Source: an uncultured Bacteroides sp. (GTDB lineage Bacteria; Bacteroidota; Bacteroidia; Bacteroidales; Bacteroidaceae). Taken from it: 64,000 bases of DNA. Of the stretch, positions 54,731-63,950 are shown in pieces. Numbering within the stretch: position 1 is the stretch's first letter; the number at the start of each line of letters is the position of its first letter. The notes under the pieces were generated by a model. The model was not told the DNA's origin and did no database searches. It saw nothing but the letters and a program-made list of their open reading frames with translations. The position numbers and the translations under genes were made by a program. Where the stretch lies: assembly GCF_937912035.1 (NCBI RefSeq), contig NZ_CALDPF010000047.1, positions 43,671 through 107,670 on the forward strand. The letters run 5' to 3'.

Positions 54731-57538
54731 ATGAGAAAATTTTATCTGATTTTTTTATTTGGTGTTATTTCTGTTTGTGGCTTTGCCACACATTCGGGAT
54801 ATACTGAGATAATTGATTTGAAAGGGAAATGGAATTTCTCGTTTGATAATAAGACGTATAATGATGAGGTGATTCTTCCCGGGACTACTGATACGAACAG
54901 GAAGGGAAAGATGAATGAAAACAGAAATGAAACGACTTTCCTGTCAAGATATTATAAGTTTGAAGGTAAGGCATGGTATAGTAAGGAGGTCATGATACCT
55001 GAAAACTGGGACGGTAAGGTCATCAGACTGTTTATGGAAAGAACCCGTCCTACAAAGGTGTGGGTCGATGATAAATATGTGGGTAATAACAGTTATCTAT
55101 CGACTCCTCATGTGTATGATTTATCCGGATTTATCGCTCCGGGAAAGCATCGTATAACTGTTATGGTGGACAATGGTGACGGTATTCCTTCTCAAATACG
55201 TTCAAGCTCGCACTCCTGTACGGAATCTACACAGACAAACTGGAACGGTATAATTGGGCGTATTGAATTGCAGGCTTTGAACAAACTGCATATAAAATCG
55301 GTACAGGTGTATCCTGATGCTGAAAAACGTCAGGCAAAAGTGAGGATAGATATATCTACGGATAAAGGTATAGCCGGCGAAAAGGTTGTAATGTCTGCTG
55401 AGGCTTTCAATACTGAGAACAAACATAGTGTAAAACCGTTGGAGATTCTGCTTGAAGACGGTAAGACTGTCTATGAACTGGATTATGATTTTGGAAAAAA
55501 GGCTTTGCTCTGGAGTGATGCGGATCCGGCATTGTATAGACTGGATGTCGCTATCGTGGGTAAGGATGAGAAGTCGGTGAATTTCGGATTGAGGAATTTT
55601 GAAGTTGACGGAATGCTTTTCTCCATAAACGGTAACAAGACTTTTCTGCGTGGAAAACATGATGCATGTGTTTTCCCTCTTACCGGATATACGGCAATGG
55701 ATGTGGAGGAATGGAGGCGTTACTTCAGAATATGCAAGGAGTATGGTATAAATCATTGCAGATTTCATTCCTGGTGTCCGCCGAAGGCTTGTTTCGATGC
55801 TGCCGATTTGGAAGGTATTTTCCTTCAGCCGGAATTGCCTATATGGGGAAGTTTCAAGAAAGAGTCGAAAGAGTTGATGGACTTCCTGATGAATGACGGT
55901 ATGGCTATACAGAGTGAATATAGCAATCATGCTTCGTTCGTGATGTTCGCTTTGGGTAACGAGCTTAGTGGCGACATAAATGTGATGAAGGATTTTGTCA
56001 ATAAATTTCGCGATGTTGAGAAAAGACATCTTTATGCATACGGCTCTAATATTTTCCTTGGAACAAAAGGATATATGCCTGGTGAGGACTTCCTTGTTAC
56101 ATGCAGGGTAGGATGGGCAAAAGATTATTCCACTCATGCGCGTGCTTCTTTCTCGTTTGCTGATGCAGAGGAAGGTGGATATCTGAATAATACTTATCCT
56201 AACCTAGTTATGAATTTTGATTCTGCGTTGGTGAAATCGAAAGTGCCTGTTATCGGGCATGAAACGGGACAGTTTCAGACTTATCCTAATTTTGAGGAGA
56301 TGAAGAAATATACGGGGGTACTTGCTCCTTGGAACTTTGAGGTTTTCAAGAGCAGGTTGGAAAAGGCCGGTATGGCTGATAGGGCTAAAGATTTCTTCAG
56401 AGCGTCCGGTGCATGGTCGGTAGAACTTTACAGGGCTGATATAGAAATGAATCTTCGCTCCAAATATATGTCTGGATTTCAGTTGCTTGATTTGCAGGAT
56501 TATCCTGGACAGGGTTCTGCGTATGTGGGTATTCTGGATGCTTTTATGGATAGCAAGGGACTGGTTAAGCCGGAAAAATGGAGGGAGTTCTGTTCTGAGG
56601 TAGTGCCTTTGTTGGTTACAGAAAAATATACATGGACCGGAAGGGAAAACTTTAAAGCTGAGATGAAAGTGGCTAACTACGGATATTCTTCCTTGAAAGG
56701 GAAAACTTTGTCGTGGAGTCTGAAGGATGGAGGAAAGGTCCTGAGTGGTGGAAAACTTCGTTTGGGTGACGGACAGGGACTATTGGATGCCGGAAAAGTG
56801 GAAATGCAATTGCCTGATGTGAGAAAGGCTTGCAAGGTGGAACTGACACTGTCGGTAAATGGAACTTTTTATAGAAATTCTTATCCTCTGTGGATTTATC
56901 CGGCAGAAAAGAAGTTGGTGAAAGGTGATGTGGAAGTGGTGAGAAAACTGGATGAGAGGACACTGGCTTTGCTGGCAGAAGGTGCTAAGGTGTTGTTTAT
57001 TCCTGAGAAAATGGACTGCGGAGAGGTTACTGTTGGTGGATTGTTCCAGACTGACTACTGGAACTACAGAATGTTCAAGAGTATTTGTGACAGAATAAAG
57101 AAACCTGCATCGCCGGGAACATTGGGAATACTGACTGATCCGGAGCATCCTGTGTTCGGAGATTTCCCTACAGAGGAACATACTAACTGGCAATGGTATC
57201 CGGTTATAAAAAACAGTTATCCTATAATAATGGACAGTATGCCTAAAGATTATTATCCGATAGTACAGGTGATAGATAATGTGGAGCGTAACCATAAACT
57301 TGGACTGATTTTTGAAATGAAGGTTGGGAAAGGAAAATTGTTGGTATGCATGGCCGACCTTGAAGTGGCTAGGAATACTCCTGAGGGCTTCCAACTTTAT
57401 GCAAGTATTCTTGATTATATGAATTCTGCGGGCTTTAATCCTGAAAGGACTTTTACTGCTGATGCTCTGAAGAATCTTTTTAATGGTGTCAAGGCAGGTA
57501 GCGACATTAAAGTCTTGGAAAATATATCTTATAATTGA
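54731..57538 (+). CDS. GH2-family beta-glycosidase, secreted
   Basis: This 935-residue protein has a signal peptide (YLIFLFGVISVCGFATHSG). It has a GH2 sugar-binding domain (IIDLKGKWNFSFDN... PGTTDTNRKG; AWYSKEVMIPENWDGKVIRLFMERTRPTKVWVDDKYVG), an Ig-like domain (about 180-295) and a TIM barrel (VDGMLFSINGNKTFLRGKHDACVFPLTGY, YGINHCRFHSWCPPKACFDAAD). The acid/base is E411 in FALGNELSG and the probable nucleophile E511 in PVIGHETGQF. A large C-terminal region (about 650-935) is of no clear family. GH2 includes beta-galactosidases, beta-glucuronidases and beta-mannosidases; which one is not evident. It ends before the terminator at 57605. Confidence 0.88.
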   Translation: MRKFYLIFLFGVISVCGFATHSGYTEIIDLKGKWNFSFDNKTYNDEVILPGTTDTNRKGKMNENRNETTFLSRYYKFEGKAWYSKEVMIPENWDGKVIRLFMERTRPTKVWVDDKYVGNNSYLSTPHVYDLSGFIAPGKHRITVMVDNGDGIPSQIRSSSHSCTESTQTNWNGIIGRIELQALNKLHIKSVQVYPDAEKRQAKVRIDISTDKGIAGEKVVMSAEAFNTENKHSVKPLEILLEDGKTVYELDYDFGKKALLWSDADPALYRLDVAIVGKDEKSVNFGLRNFEVDGMLFSINGNKTFLRGKHDACVFPLTGYTAMDVEEWRRYFRICKEYGINHCRFHSWCPPKACFDAADLEGIFLQPELPIWGSFKKESKELMDFLMNDGMAIQSEYSNHASFVMFALGNELSGDINVMKDFVNKFRDVEKRHLYAYGSNIFLGTKGYMPGEDFLVTCRVGWAKDYSTHARASFSFADAEEGGYLNNTYPNLVMNFDSALVKSKVPVIGHETGQFQTYPNFEEMKKYTGVLAPWNFEVFKSRLEKAGMADRAKDFFRASGAWSVELYRADIEMNLRSKYMSGFQLLDLQDYPGQGSAYVGILDAFMDSKGLVKPEKWREFCSEVVPLLVTEKYTWTGRENFKAEMKVANYGYSSLKGKTLSWSLKDGGKVLSGGKLRLGDGQGLLDAGKVEMQLPDVRKACKVELTLSVNGTFYRNSYPLWIYPAEKKLVKGDVEVVRKLDERTLALLAEGAKVLFIPEKMDCGEVTVGGLFQTDYWNYRMFKSICDRIKKPASPGTLGILTDPEHPVFGDFPTEEHTNWQWYPVIKNSYPIIMDSMPKDYYPIVQVIDNVERNHKLGLIFEMKVGKGKLLVCMADLEVARNTPEGFQLYASILDYMNSAGFNPERTFTADALKNLFNGVKAGSDIKVLENISYN

Positions 57539-57604
57539 TTAAATAATCATTGTATGTTTTGTTAATATCTGAGGGAAGTGTGATAAATAAATCATTTTGC
57601 TCTG

Positions 57605-57653
57605 AAAGGATAATTCAAAATACGGTAAAAACGTACTTTGTCTTATCCTTTTT
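57605..57653 (+). terminator. Intrinsic terminator after the GH2 gene
   Basis: AAAGGATAA (57605-57613) pairs with TTATCCTTT (57643-57651), followed by TTGTCGTTTT. The intervening bases form an inner stem (TACG at 57621-57624 with CGTA at 57632-57635). It separates the EamA-GH2 unit from the GH3-peptidase-GH97 unit. Confidence 0.75.
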
Positions 57654-57760
57654 GTCGTTTTATACTATTTTATTGTAGTTCTGTATTATTCTTTTGCTGA
57701 TAGAGAATATTATTGTGCTATTTTGCATTACGAAAATTAAAACTTTAAAATAAGAATATC

Positions 57761-59968
57761 ATGAATAAACGAACTTTGCTTTTAAACGCATTGGGGAGCG
57801 TGATGCTTTTAGCATCGTGCGGCAGTAATATTACTTCTGAAGATAGGGAAATGGATTGGTTCGTATCTGAACTGATGAGTAAAATGACCATTGAGGAGAA
57901 GATTGGTCAGCTCTGTCAGTGCTCAGGCGGATTTGCAACAGGACCTAATAATACAAAAATAGACAGAACTGAGGATATAAGCAAGGGATTGCTTGGCTCT
58001 ATGCTTAATGTATCAGGTGCTGCCAATACACGGAAGTATCAGGAGGCTGCAATGAAGTCGCGTCTGCAGATTCCGTTGATTTTCGGACTTGATGTGATAC
58101 ATGGCTTCAGAACCGGTTTCCCTCTTCCATTGGCTGAGGCTGCAAGTTTTGACCTTGAAGCTATAGAAATGAGTGCAAGATGCTCGGCACGTGAAGCGGC
58201 TGCCGCAGGACTTCACTGGACTTTTGCTCCTATGGTTGATATAGGCTGGGATGCGCGTTGGGGGCGTGTGATGGAAGGTGCCGGCGAAGACCCTTATTAT
58301 GGTGCTAAGGTTGCAAAAGCAAGAGTACATGGACTGCAGGGCGATGACTTGTCTGATGAATCTACTATAATGGCTTGTATAAAGCACTTTGCCGGATATG
58401 GCGCTCCTATTGCCGGAAAGGATTATAACAGTGTGGATATGTCGATGGGACATTTTGCCAATTTCTATATGCCTCCTTATAAGGCTGGTGCTGAAGCAGG
58501 AGCGGCTACTTTTATGAGTGCATTCAACGATTTCAATAATGAGCCTTGTACTGGAAATGAATTTCTGCTACGCGATTTATTGAAAAACAAATGGGGCTTT
58601 GACGGCTTTGTGGTATCCGACTGGGGCTCTGTTGGTGAAATGATTAATCACCGATATGCTGCCGACGAAAAGGAAGCTGCCCTAAAAGGTATTACTGCCG
58701 GTCTTGACATGGAAATGGTGAGTGAATGTTACTCTAAGAATCTGAAGGATTTGGTGGAAGAAGGAAAGGTTGACGAAAAACTGGTGGATGATGCAGTCAG
58801 AAGAATTCTTGAACAGAAATATAAACTCGGACTGTTTGAAGATCCTTTTAAATACTGTAACGAAGAGAGAGAAAAGTCGGTTATCGGTTCTAAGCAGTCA
58901 AGAGAGGAAGCTTGTTATGTCGCTGAAAGATCTATTGTCCTTTTGAAGAATGAGAAGAATATACTACCTCTGTCAAAGGACGTGAAACGTATATCGTTGG
59001 TTGGTGCTTTGGCTAAGTCGCAGAAAGATATGTGCGGTGCATGGTCGTGTGCTGATGTCAGTAAGGTTGTAACTCTTTATGATGCAATGTGCGAGAGAGG
59101 TTATAATGTGGATTACGTTGAGGGATATAACCTTGAAAATAATAAGATTGTTGATTTGAACAGGAGTCTTTCTTCTGCAAGAAACTCGGATGTGGTGATT
59201 GTCGCTATGGGTGAACGTGCATGGCAAAGTGGCGAGATGCGCTCAAAGGGTGATATCTCCATTGCTGAAGAGCAGCAGAAGTTGGTTTCAGAACTTGTGA
59301 AGACAGGCAAGCCAGTGGTGGTACTGATGATGTGTGGACGTCCAGTTATCTTTAATGAGGTACGTAAGGATGCTCCTGTTATTCTGTGTACATGGTGGCT
59401 TAGCAGTGAGGCGGGTAATGCAATCTGTAATGTGTTGTGGGGTGATTACAATCCGTCCGGAAAATTACCTATGACTTTCCCTCAGCATAATGGACAGATT
59501 CCTTTGAATTATCAGTATAAGAGTACAGGTCGTCCAACTGCAAATGGAGGATGGTGTGCAAAGTATATTGATATTCCTACAGAACCTGCATATCCTTTCG
59601 GTTTCGGACTGTCATATACTACATTCGAATATTCTGATTTGAAGGTAAATGATTCTGTAAATGGTGATGTTTATGCCAATGTATCAATAAATGTCAAGAA
59701 TACAGGAAAATATAAAGGTGAGGAAGTTGTTCAGCTGTATGTAAGGGATGAGGTGGCTTCTGTCACACGTCCGATAAAGGAACTGAAGGGATTTGAAAAG
59801 ATTTCTTTGGAACCGGGAGAAACAAAGACTGTTACTTTCGATATCACTGATGAACAATTGGGATTCTATAATAACAATATGGATTATGTAGTGGAAAAAG
59901 GTGATTTTACTTTCATGGTAGGTGCTAACAGTAAGGATGTACAGTCAATCAAATATACTTTGAAATGA
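57761..59968 (+). CDS. GH3 beta-glucosidase-type lipoprotein (BglX-like)
   Basis: A 735-residue protein with lipobox LASC (LGSVMLLASCGSN). GH3 motifs: ELMSKMTIEEKIGQLCQ, IPLIFGLDVIHGFRTGFPLPLAEAASFD, FAPMVDIGWDARWGRVMEGAGEDPYYGAKVA, KHFAGYGAPIAGKDYNSVDMS, and nucleophile D287 in DGFVVSDWGSVGEM; then RSIVLLKNEKNILPLS and a C-terminal FnIII-like domain (VSINVKNTGKYKGEEVVQLYVRDE). The layout matches periplasmic BglX-type beta-glucosidases. It overlaps the next gene by 4 bases (ATGA at 59965) and starts a three-gene unit after the terminator at 57605-57653. Confidence 0.93.
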   Translation: MNKRTLLLNALGSVMLLASCGSNITSEDREMDWFVSELMSKMTIEEKIGQLCQCSGGFATGPNNTKIDRTEDISKGLLGSMLNVSGAANTRKYQEAAMKSRLQIPLIFGLDVIHGFRTGFPLPLAEAASFDLEAIEMSARCSAREAAAAGLHWTFAPMVDIGWDARWGRVMEGAGEDPYYGAKVAKARVHGLQGDDLSDESTIMACIKHFAGYGAPIAGKDYNSVDMSMGHFANFYMPPYKAGAEAGAATFMSAFNDFNNEPCTGNEFLLRDLLKNKWGFDGFVVSDWGSVGEMINHRYAADEKEAALKGITAGLDMEMVSECYSKNLKDLVEEGKVDEKLVDDAVRRILEQKYKLGLFEDPFKYCNEEREKSVIGSKQSREEACYVAERSIVLLKNEKNILPLSKDVKRISLVGALAKSQKDMCGAWSCADVSKVVTLYDAMCERGYNVDYVEGYNLENNKIVDLNRSLSSARNSDVVIVAMGERAWQSGEMRSKGDISIAEEQQKLVSELVKTGKPVVVLMMCGRPVIFNEVRKDAPVILCTWWLSSEAGNAICNVLWGDYNPSGKLPMTFPQHNGQIPLNYQYKSTGRPTANGGWCAKYIDIPTEPAYPFGFGLSYTTFEYSDLKVNDSVNGDVYANVSINVKNTGKYKGEEVVQLYVRDEVASVTRPIKELKGFEKISLEPGETKTVTFDITDEQLGFYNNNMDYVVEKGDFTFMVGANSKDVQSIKYTLK

Positions 59969-61032
59969 AAAATATAACTAAGGCAATATTGGGGTTGATT
60001 TTAGGGGCTTCATGTAGCTTGCTGCCTGAGGGCATGCAAGCTGCTGGGAGGCTTGACACTATTGATTACAGGGTTTTTATAGCTGTTGACAGACCTGCAA
60101 TAGAACATTGGGGTGGTGAAGCGGCTTATCGTGAGAAGCTTGATGAGTTCTTTGGAAAGGTTAACAAATTCTGGAACGAGGCAGGACAGGGAAGATTTAA
60201 ATATTATTTCAGATATCTTCCTGATTTACAGATGATATATAATGGCAGTTCGGATGTGGTGGAAAAAGCATTCAGGTCGTCGACCTGTTATCCGGAACAT
60301 GATGTGCTGATGATAATTGATTCTAAAGCTGACCATGATGATGAGCATCCGGGATGGTATTGTGGTGGAGCGAGTGACGGGCTGAGTCTTGTGGTTTGCA
60401 GGGGAAGAAGTAAGACTGAGCCGGAAGACTTGTTTGGAAAAGATTATTTTTACAGGGGTGTGGCTCACGAACTAGGACACTATCGGGGAGTGACAGACTT
60501 GTATGCTGACAGAATTCGTGCGAAGAATAATCCTGTAAACGGTTTGGAGTATGAACCGGAGGCTTGTGTGATGAACTCACATTATACTGCCACAAGATGG
60601 AGTGACTATGCTGCTGATATTATAAACTATACGGCATTATACAAGAGGCCTGGAAAGGAATGTCCGGGATTCTTCCATAATATGTTCCCTCAGAATTTTG
60701 ATATAAAGGTTACAGCGAAAGGTAAACCGAAGAAAGGCGTGAAAATCAATCTTTATGGTTCAAGGGCAAAGTTCAATGATCTGATTTCTGTTCCTTACAG
60801 GAGTTATGTTACCGGAAAAGACGGAAGGGTGTTTGTAACAGGTGTTCCTGATTTGTATGACCGGCCTGAAAGACCTGTAAATACTGACGAACTTCCTTAT
60901 AACCGTTGGTTTACTTTCCTGCTTGAGACGGAATATAACGGTGAGAAGAAGTATGTGTGGTTGCCGGAGTATGAAGTGCAGCGTGCATTCTTTAAAGGTG
61001 AGAAAACTTATAGTGTTGATGTGAAATTTTAA
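59965..61032 (+). CDS. Secreted metzincin-motif metallopeptidase of unknown family
   Basis: This 355-residue protein has an N-terminal signal (MKNITKAILGLILGASCSLLPEGMQA). The zinc motif HELGHYRGVTD (168-178) fits HExxHxxGxxD, a metzincin-type site with Asp as third ligand, in FYRGVAHELGHYRGVTDLYADRIRAKNN. Upstream YRVFIAVDRPAIEHWGGEAAYREKLDEFFGKVNKFWNEAGQGRFKYYFRYLPDLQ resembles the N-terminal part of IgA-type M64 peptidases. The C terminus (about 235-355) looks like an Ig/CarboxypepD-type beta module (KVTAKGKPKKGVKINLYG). Start overlaps the GH3 stop (ATGA) and GH97 follows after 12 bases. It is the second putative protease of this PUL. Substrate unknown. Confidence 0.75.
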   Translation: MKNITKAILGLILGASCSLLPEGMQAAGRLDTIDYRVFIAVDRPAIEHWGGEAAYREKLDEFFGKVNKFWNEAGQGRFKYYFRYLPDLQMIYNGSSDVVEKAFRSSTCYPEHDVLMIIDSKADHDDEHPGWYCGGASDGLSLVVCRGRSKTEPEDLFGKDYFYRGVAHELGHYRGVTDLYADRIRAKNNPVNGLEYEPEACVMNSHYTATRWSDYAADIINYTALYKRPGKECPGFFHNMFPQNFDIKVTAKGKPKKGVKINLYGSRAKFNDLISVPYRSYVTGKDGRVFVTGVPDLYDRPERPVNTDELPYNRWFTFLLETEYNGEKKYVWLPEYEVQRAFFKGEKTYSVDVKF

Positions 61033-61044
61033 ATTCTTATATAT

Positions 61045-63048
61045 ATGAAATCTGTATTTTTTAAAACTATACCTTTTTCTGTGTTTATGATGTTGGGGGT
61101 AAACGCATATTCGCAAAAGGTTTATGAACTTAGTGATCTGTCGGGGAGTGTTAATGTTACAGTCAGTGTGGACGAAGGAAATGTTGCCTATTCTGTATCG
61201 AAGGACGGTGAGGTGATGATAAGAAAATCACCTGTATCCATGTCTATATCGAATGGTGACGTGTGGGGAAAGGACGCAAAGGTGAAGCGTGTGAAAAGAA
61301 GAAGCGTTGACGAGGATATATTTCCTCCTGTCTATCGTAAAGATAAGATAGAAAATGAGTATAACGAGATGACCATCAGCTTTAGGGATGGTTATAGTCT
61401 GGTATTCAGAGCATTTGAGGATGGTTTCGCCTATAGATTTGCTTCTGATATTTCAAAACCTTTCAACGTGTTGTCTGAAGAGGCTTCATTTAATCTGCCG
61501 GACGACAGCAAGGTTTATGCAGCATTCCCGAAAGGAAGAATGAATGAGGGAAAGGAAGATCCGTTCTACAGCAGTTTCCAGAATACGTATGAATACATGT
61601 CGCTTGAAGAATGGAATAACGGAAAATTTGCGATGACTCCTTTGTTGGTTGAAACGAAATCCGGTAAGAAAATGTGTATTACTGAGGCTGACTTGCTGAA
61701 TTATCCGGGTATGTATCTGCAGAATAATGAGACCAAAGATGGTTTGAAAGGTGTTTTTGCTCCATATCCTAAGAAGATTGTTCCTGAAGTGAGAGGACTG
61801 AAAGGTGTGGTGAAAGAACGTGAGAACTTCATTGCGAAATATGACGGAAAGACAACTTTCCCGTGGAGGGCTGTCATTATTGCTGATGAGGATAAGGAAT
61901 TGCTTGATAATGATATGGTCTATAAGTTGGCTACTCCAGCTACGTTCGAGGATTATTCGTGGATAAAGCCTGGAAAGGTGGCTTGGGACTGGTGGAATAA
62001 CTGGAGTCTGTATAATGTGGACTTCCGTGCGGGAATCAATACTGAAACTTATAAGTATTATATTGATTTTGCGTCTAAGAATGGTATAGAGTATGTTATA
62101 CTTGATGAAGGTTGGGCTGTTCCAGGTGCGGCTGACTTGATGAAAGTGGTGCCTGAAATAGATTTGAAGGAGATTATTTCTCATGCTGAAAGTAAAAATG
62201 TAGGAATAATCCTTTGGGCAGGCTATCTGGCTTTCGATAAGGATATGGATAATGTATGTAAGCATTATGCGGCTATGGGGGTGAAAGGTTTCAAGATTGA
62301 CTTTATGGACAGAGATGACCAGATAGCTGTTGACTTTAATAAAAGGGCTGCGGAAACCGGTGCGAAGTATAAACTTCTTATCGACCTGCACGGAACATTC
62401 AAACCTACAGGATTGCAGAGAACATATCCTAACACTATCAACTTTGAGGGCGTTCATGGTCTGGAAGAATTGAAATGGGCTAAGGAAGGTACCGATCAGG
62501 TGACATACGATGTGACTTTCCCGTTTATCAGAATGGTAGCAGGACCAGTTGACTATACTCAGGGTGCTATGGTAAATGCCAACAAAGAGAATTTCAGGGC
62601 TATCTATACTGAACCTATGAGTCAGGGTACAAGATGCCGACAGTTGGCTGAATATGTTATATTTGAATCTCCACTGAATATGTTGTGCGACTCTCCTACT
62701 AACTATGAGAAAGAACAGGAATGCACATCATTCATTGCGGAAGTACCGACTGTATGGAATGAAACTCGTCCTTTACAGGCAAATATTGGCGAGTATATAG
62801 TCATGGCACGTAGGAATGGCGATGTGTGGTATGTTGGTGGTCTTACTAACTGGAAAGAACGTGAAGTGAAAGTTGATTTTTCTTTCCTCGGTGAAGGTGA
62901 GTACAATGTGGTGTTGTTTAGGGATGGAATAAATGCGGATCTGGTTGCTAAAGACTACAAAAAAGAAACTATGAAAGTTACCAACAAATCTGTAGTTGAT
63001 GTGAAAATGTATAGTGGTGGTGGTTTTATAATGAGAATAGTTAAATAA
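61045..63048 (+). CDS. GH97 glycosidase, retaining alpha-galactosidase type
   Basis: A 667-residue protein with a signal peptide (FFKTIPFSVFMMLGVNAYSQ). GH97 layout: an N-terminal beta-sandwich (about 25-290), a TIM barrel (KVAWDWWNNWSLYNVDFRAGINTETYKYYIDFA, YVILDEGWA) and a C-terminal beta domain. The barrel has GVKGFKIDFMDRDDQ with D419 at the nucleophile position of the retaining subfamily (as in B. thetaiotaomicron BT1871), and the acid/base E468 in NTINFEGVHG. Inverting SusB-type members lack this Asp. Alpha-galactosidase is therefore the best guess. Last gene of the PUL, 12 bases after the peptidase gene; no clear intrinsic terminator follows. Confidence 0.92.
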   Translation: MKSVFFKTIPFSVFMMLGVNAYSQKVYELSDLSGSVNVTVSVDEGNVAYSVSKDGEVMIRKSPVSMSISNGDVWGKDAKVKRVKRRSVDEDIFPPVYRKDKIENEYNEMTISFRDGYSLVFRAFEDGFAYRFASDISKPFNVLSEEASFNLPDDSKVYAAFPKGRMNEGKEDPFYSSFQNTYEYMSLEEWNNGKFAMTPLLVETKSGKKMCITEADLLNYPGMYLQNNETKDGLKGVFAPYPKKIVPEVRGLKGVVKERENFIAKYDGKTTFPWRAVIIADEDKELLDNDMVYKLATPATFEDYSWIKPGKVAWDWWNNWSLYNVDFRAGINTETYKYYIDFASKNGIEYVILDEGWAVPGAADLMKVVPEIDLKEIISHAESKNVGIILWAGYLAFDKDMDNVCKHYAAMGVKGFKIDFMDRDDQIAVDFNKRAAETGAKYKLLIDLHGTFKPTGLQRTYPNTINFEGVHGLEELKWAKEGTDQVTYDVTFPFIRMVAGPVDYTQGAMVNANKENFRAIYTEPMSQGTRCRQLAEYVIFESPLNMLCDSPTNYEKEQECTSFIAEVPTVWNETRPLQANIGEYIVMARRNGDVWYVGGLTNWKEREVKVDFSFLGEGEYNVVLFRDGINADLVAKDYKKETMKVTNKSVVDVKMYSGGGFIMRIVK

Positions 63049-63174
63049 TAAATTTGAAGTCTTTTTATGTAAAGTTTATCTGGAAGAACGAAGTAATGAT
63101 GTGACCCTTTTTAGAAATGAATCAATAAATTTGTAAAGTAAATTCAGTTACGGTCATATAATAAAACAAGTTTA

Positions 63175-63262
63175 TCTCCGCACGCCTGTGTCAAGATCTC
63201 GACACGCTCGTGCGGAGTTCTCCACACGTTCGTGTCGAGTACTCCACACGCCCGTGTGGAGA
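63175..63262. repeat. Tandem array of four 22-bp imperfect palindromes
   Basis: Four head-to-tail units at 63175-63196, 63197-63218, 63219-63240 and 63241-63262, each following the plan CTCCACACG-nn-CGTGTGGAG flanked by T/A. The units vary, but unit 1's left arm is the perfect complement of unit 2's right arm (CTCCGCACG with CGTGCGGAG), and unit 3's left arm of unit 4's right arm (CTCCACACG with CGTGTGGAG). The array therefore folds either as single hairpins or as two larger ones. It is GC-rich in very AT-rich DNA, and the outer flanks TTATCTCC and GGAGATAA are also inverted. Confidence 0.93.
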
Positions 63263-63697
63263 TAATTTTGTTTGGCCTTTCTCCTGTACGCCTTTAATTC
63301 TTAAAAAAAATAATAATTCCAAGCAGTTTATAACTGTGCTTTTTATTTTGATTCCTCAAAAAAATATCGATTTGTAATTTTTATTTTTGGAAATTTCCTT
63401 CTGTATCAGTCAGCGAAAAGCATTTTTTATTCCCATCATAATAATCTTAAAGTAATAATTTTGCAGTCATATTATCCGCTTTTCGGCATTTATTACAATG
63501 ATTTTCATCGGAATCAGTATTTTTTCATGACATTTTTACATAATAGATTCTCTATATATTATTAATATAATGTATGAAAAATCCTTACATAAGCTTCCAT
63601 ATAATACTTATGTGAAAAAGTTCCTTTCATTTTTCATTGATTAACAGTGAGTTATGTATATAGTTATAATTTTTTTGAAAAAAAAGTTGTCAAATGT

Positions 63698-63750
63698 ATT
63701 GCAGGAATTAAAAAAGGTTGTACTTTTGCATCCGCTTTCGAGAGTGAAAG
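63698..63750 (+). promoter_or_regulatory. rRNA-type promoter P1
   Basis: ATTG (63698-63701), a 19-base spacer, TACTTTTG (63721-63728), then CATCCGCTTTCG. The initial transcript can form CTTTC/GAAAG (63735-63739 with 63746-63750). Confidence 0.7.
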
Positions 63751-63890
63751 TGATTAAGTGATGACATGATGTAAAATTGGTAGTGATATTCGGATTGTAT
63801 AAGTATCTTACCTTGTTATACTGCAAGGGAGCGAGAACGACGGTCCGAGATTTTTCCGAAAACTTTTTTGAAAAAAAACTTTGAAAAAAG

Positions 63891-63948
63891 TTTGGTGGTT
63901 AAAAATAAATCGCTTACCTTTGCATCCGCTTTCGCTTCCAAACGAAAG
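63891..63948 (+). promoter_or_regulatory. rRNA-type promoter P2
   Basis: TTTG (63891-63894), a 20-base spacer, TACCTTTG (63915-63922), then the same CATCCGCTTTCG as P1. The start region forms a hairpin CTTTCG/CGAAAG (63929-63934 with 63943-63948). A/T-tracts just upstream (63871-63890) resemble an UP element. Confidence 0.75.
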
Positions 63949-63950
63949 AA

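Noticed and set aside
55202..56137. 311-residue minus-strand ORF
   Set aside because: Lies fully inside the GH2 gene; H/R/S/F-rich composition typical of an antisense shadow, with no start context or motif.
61486..62457. 323-residue minus-strand ORF
   Set aside because: Antisense to the GH97 catalytic region whose motifs are intact; low-complexity composition and no family features.
63175..63262. CRISPR array
   Set aside because: The 22-bp units are directly adjacent with no spacers, are palindromic and vary in sequence; no cas genes are in the window.
63414..63485. Inverted repeat CGAAAAGC/GCTTTTCG as an invertible promoter or terminator
   Set aside because: Only 8 bp with a 56-base gap and no recombinase gene nearby; likely chance.
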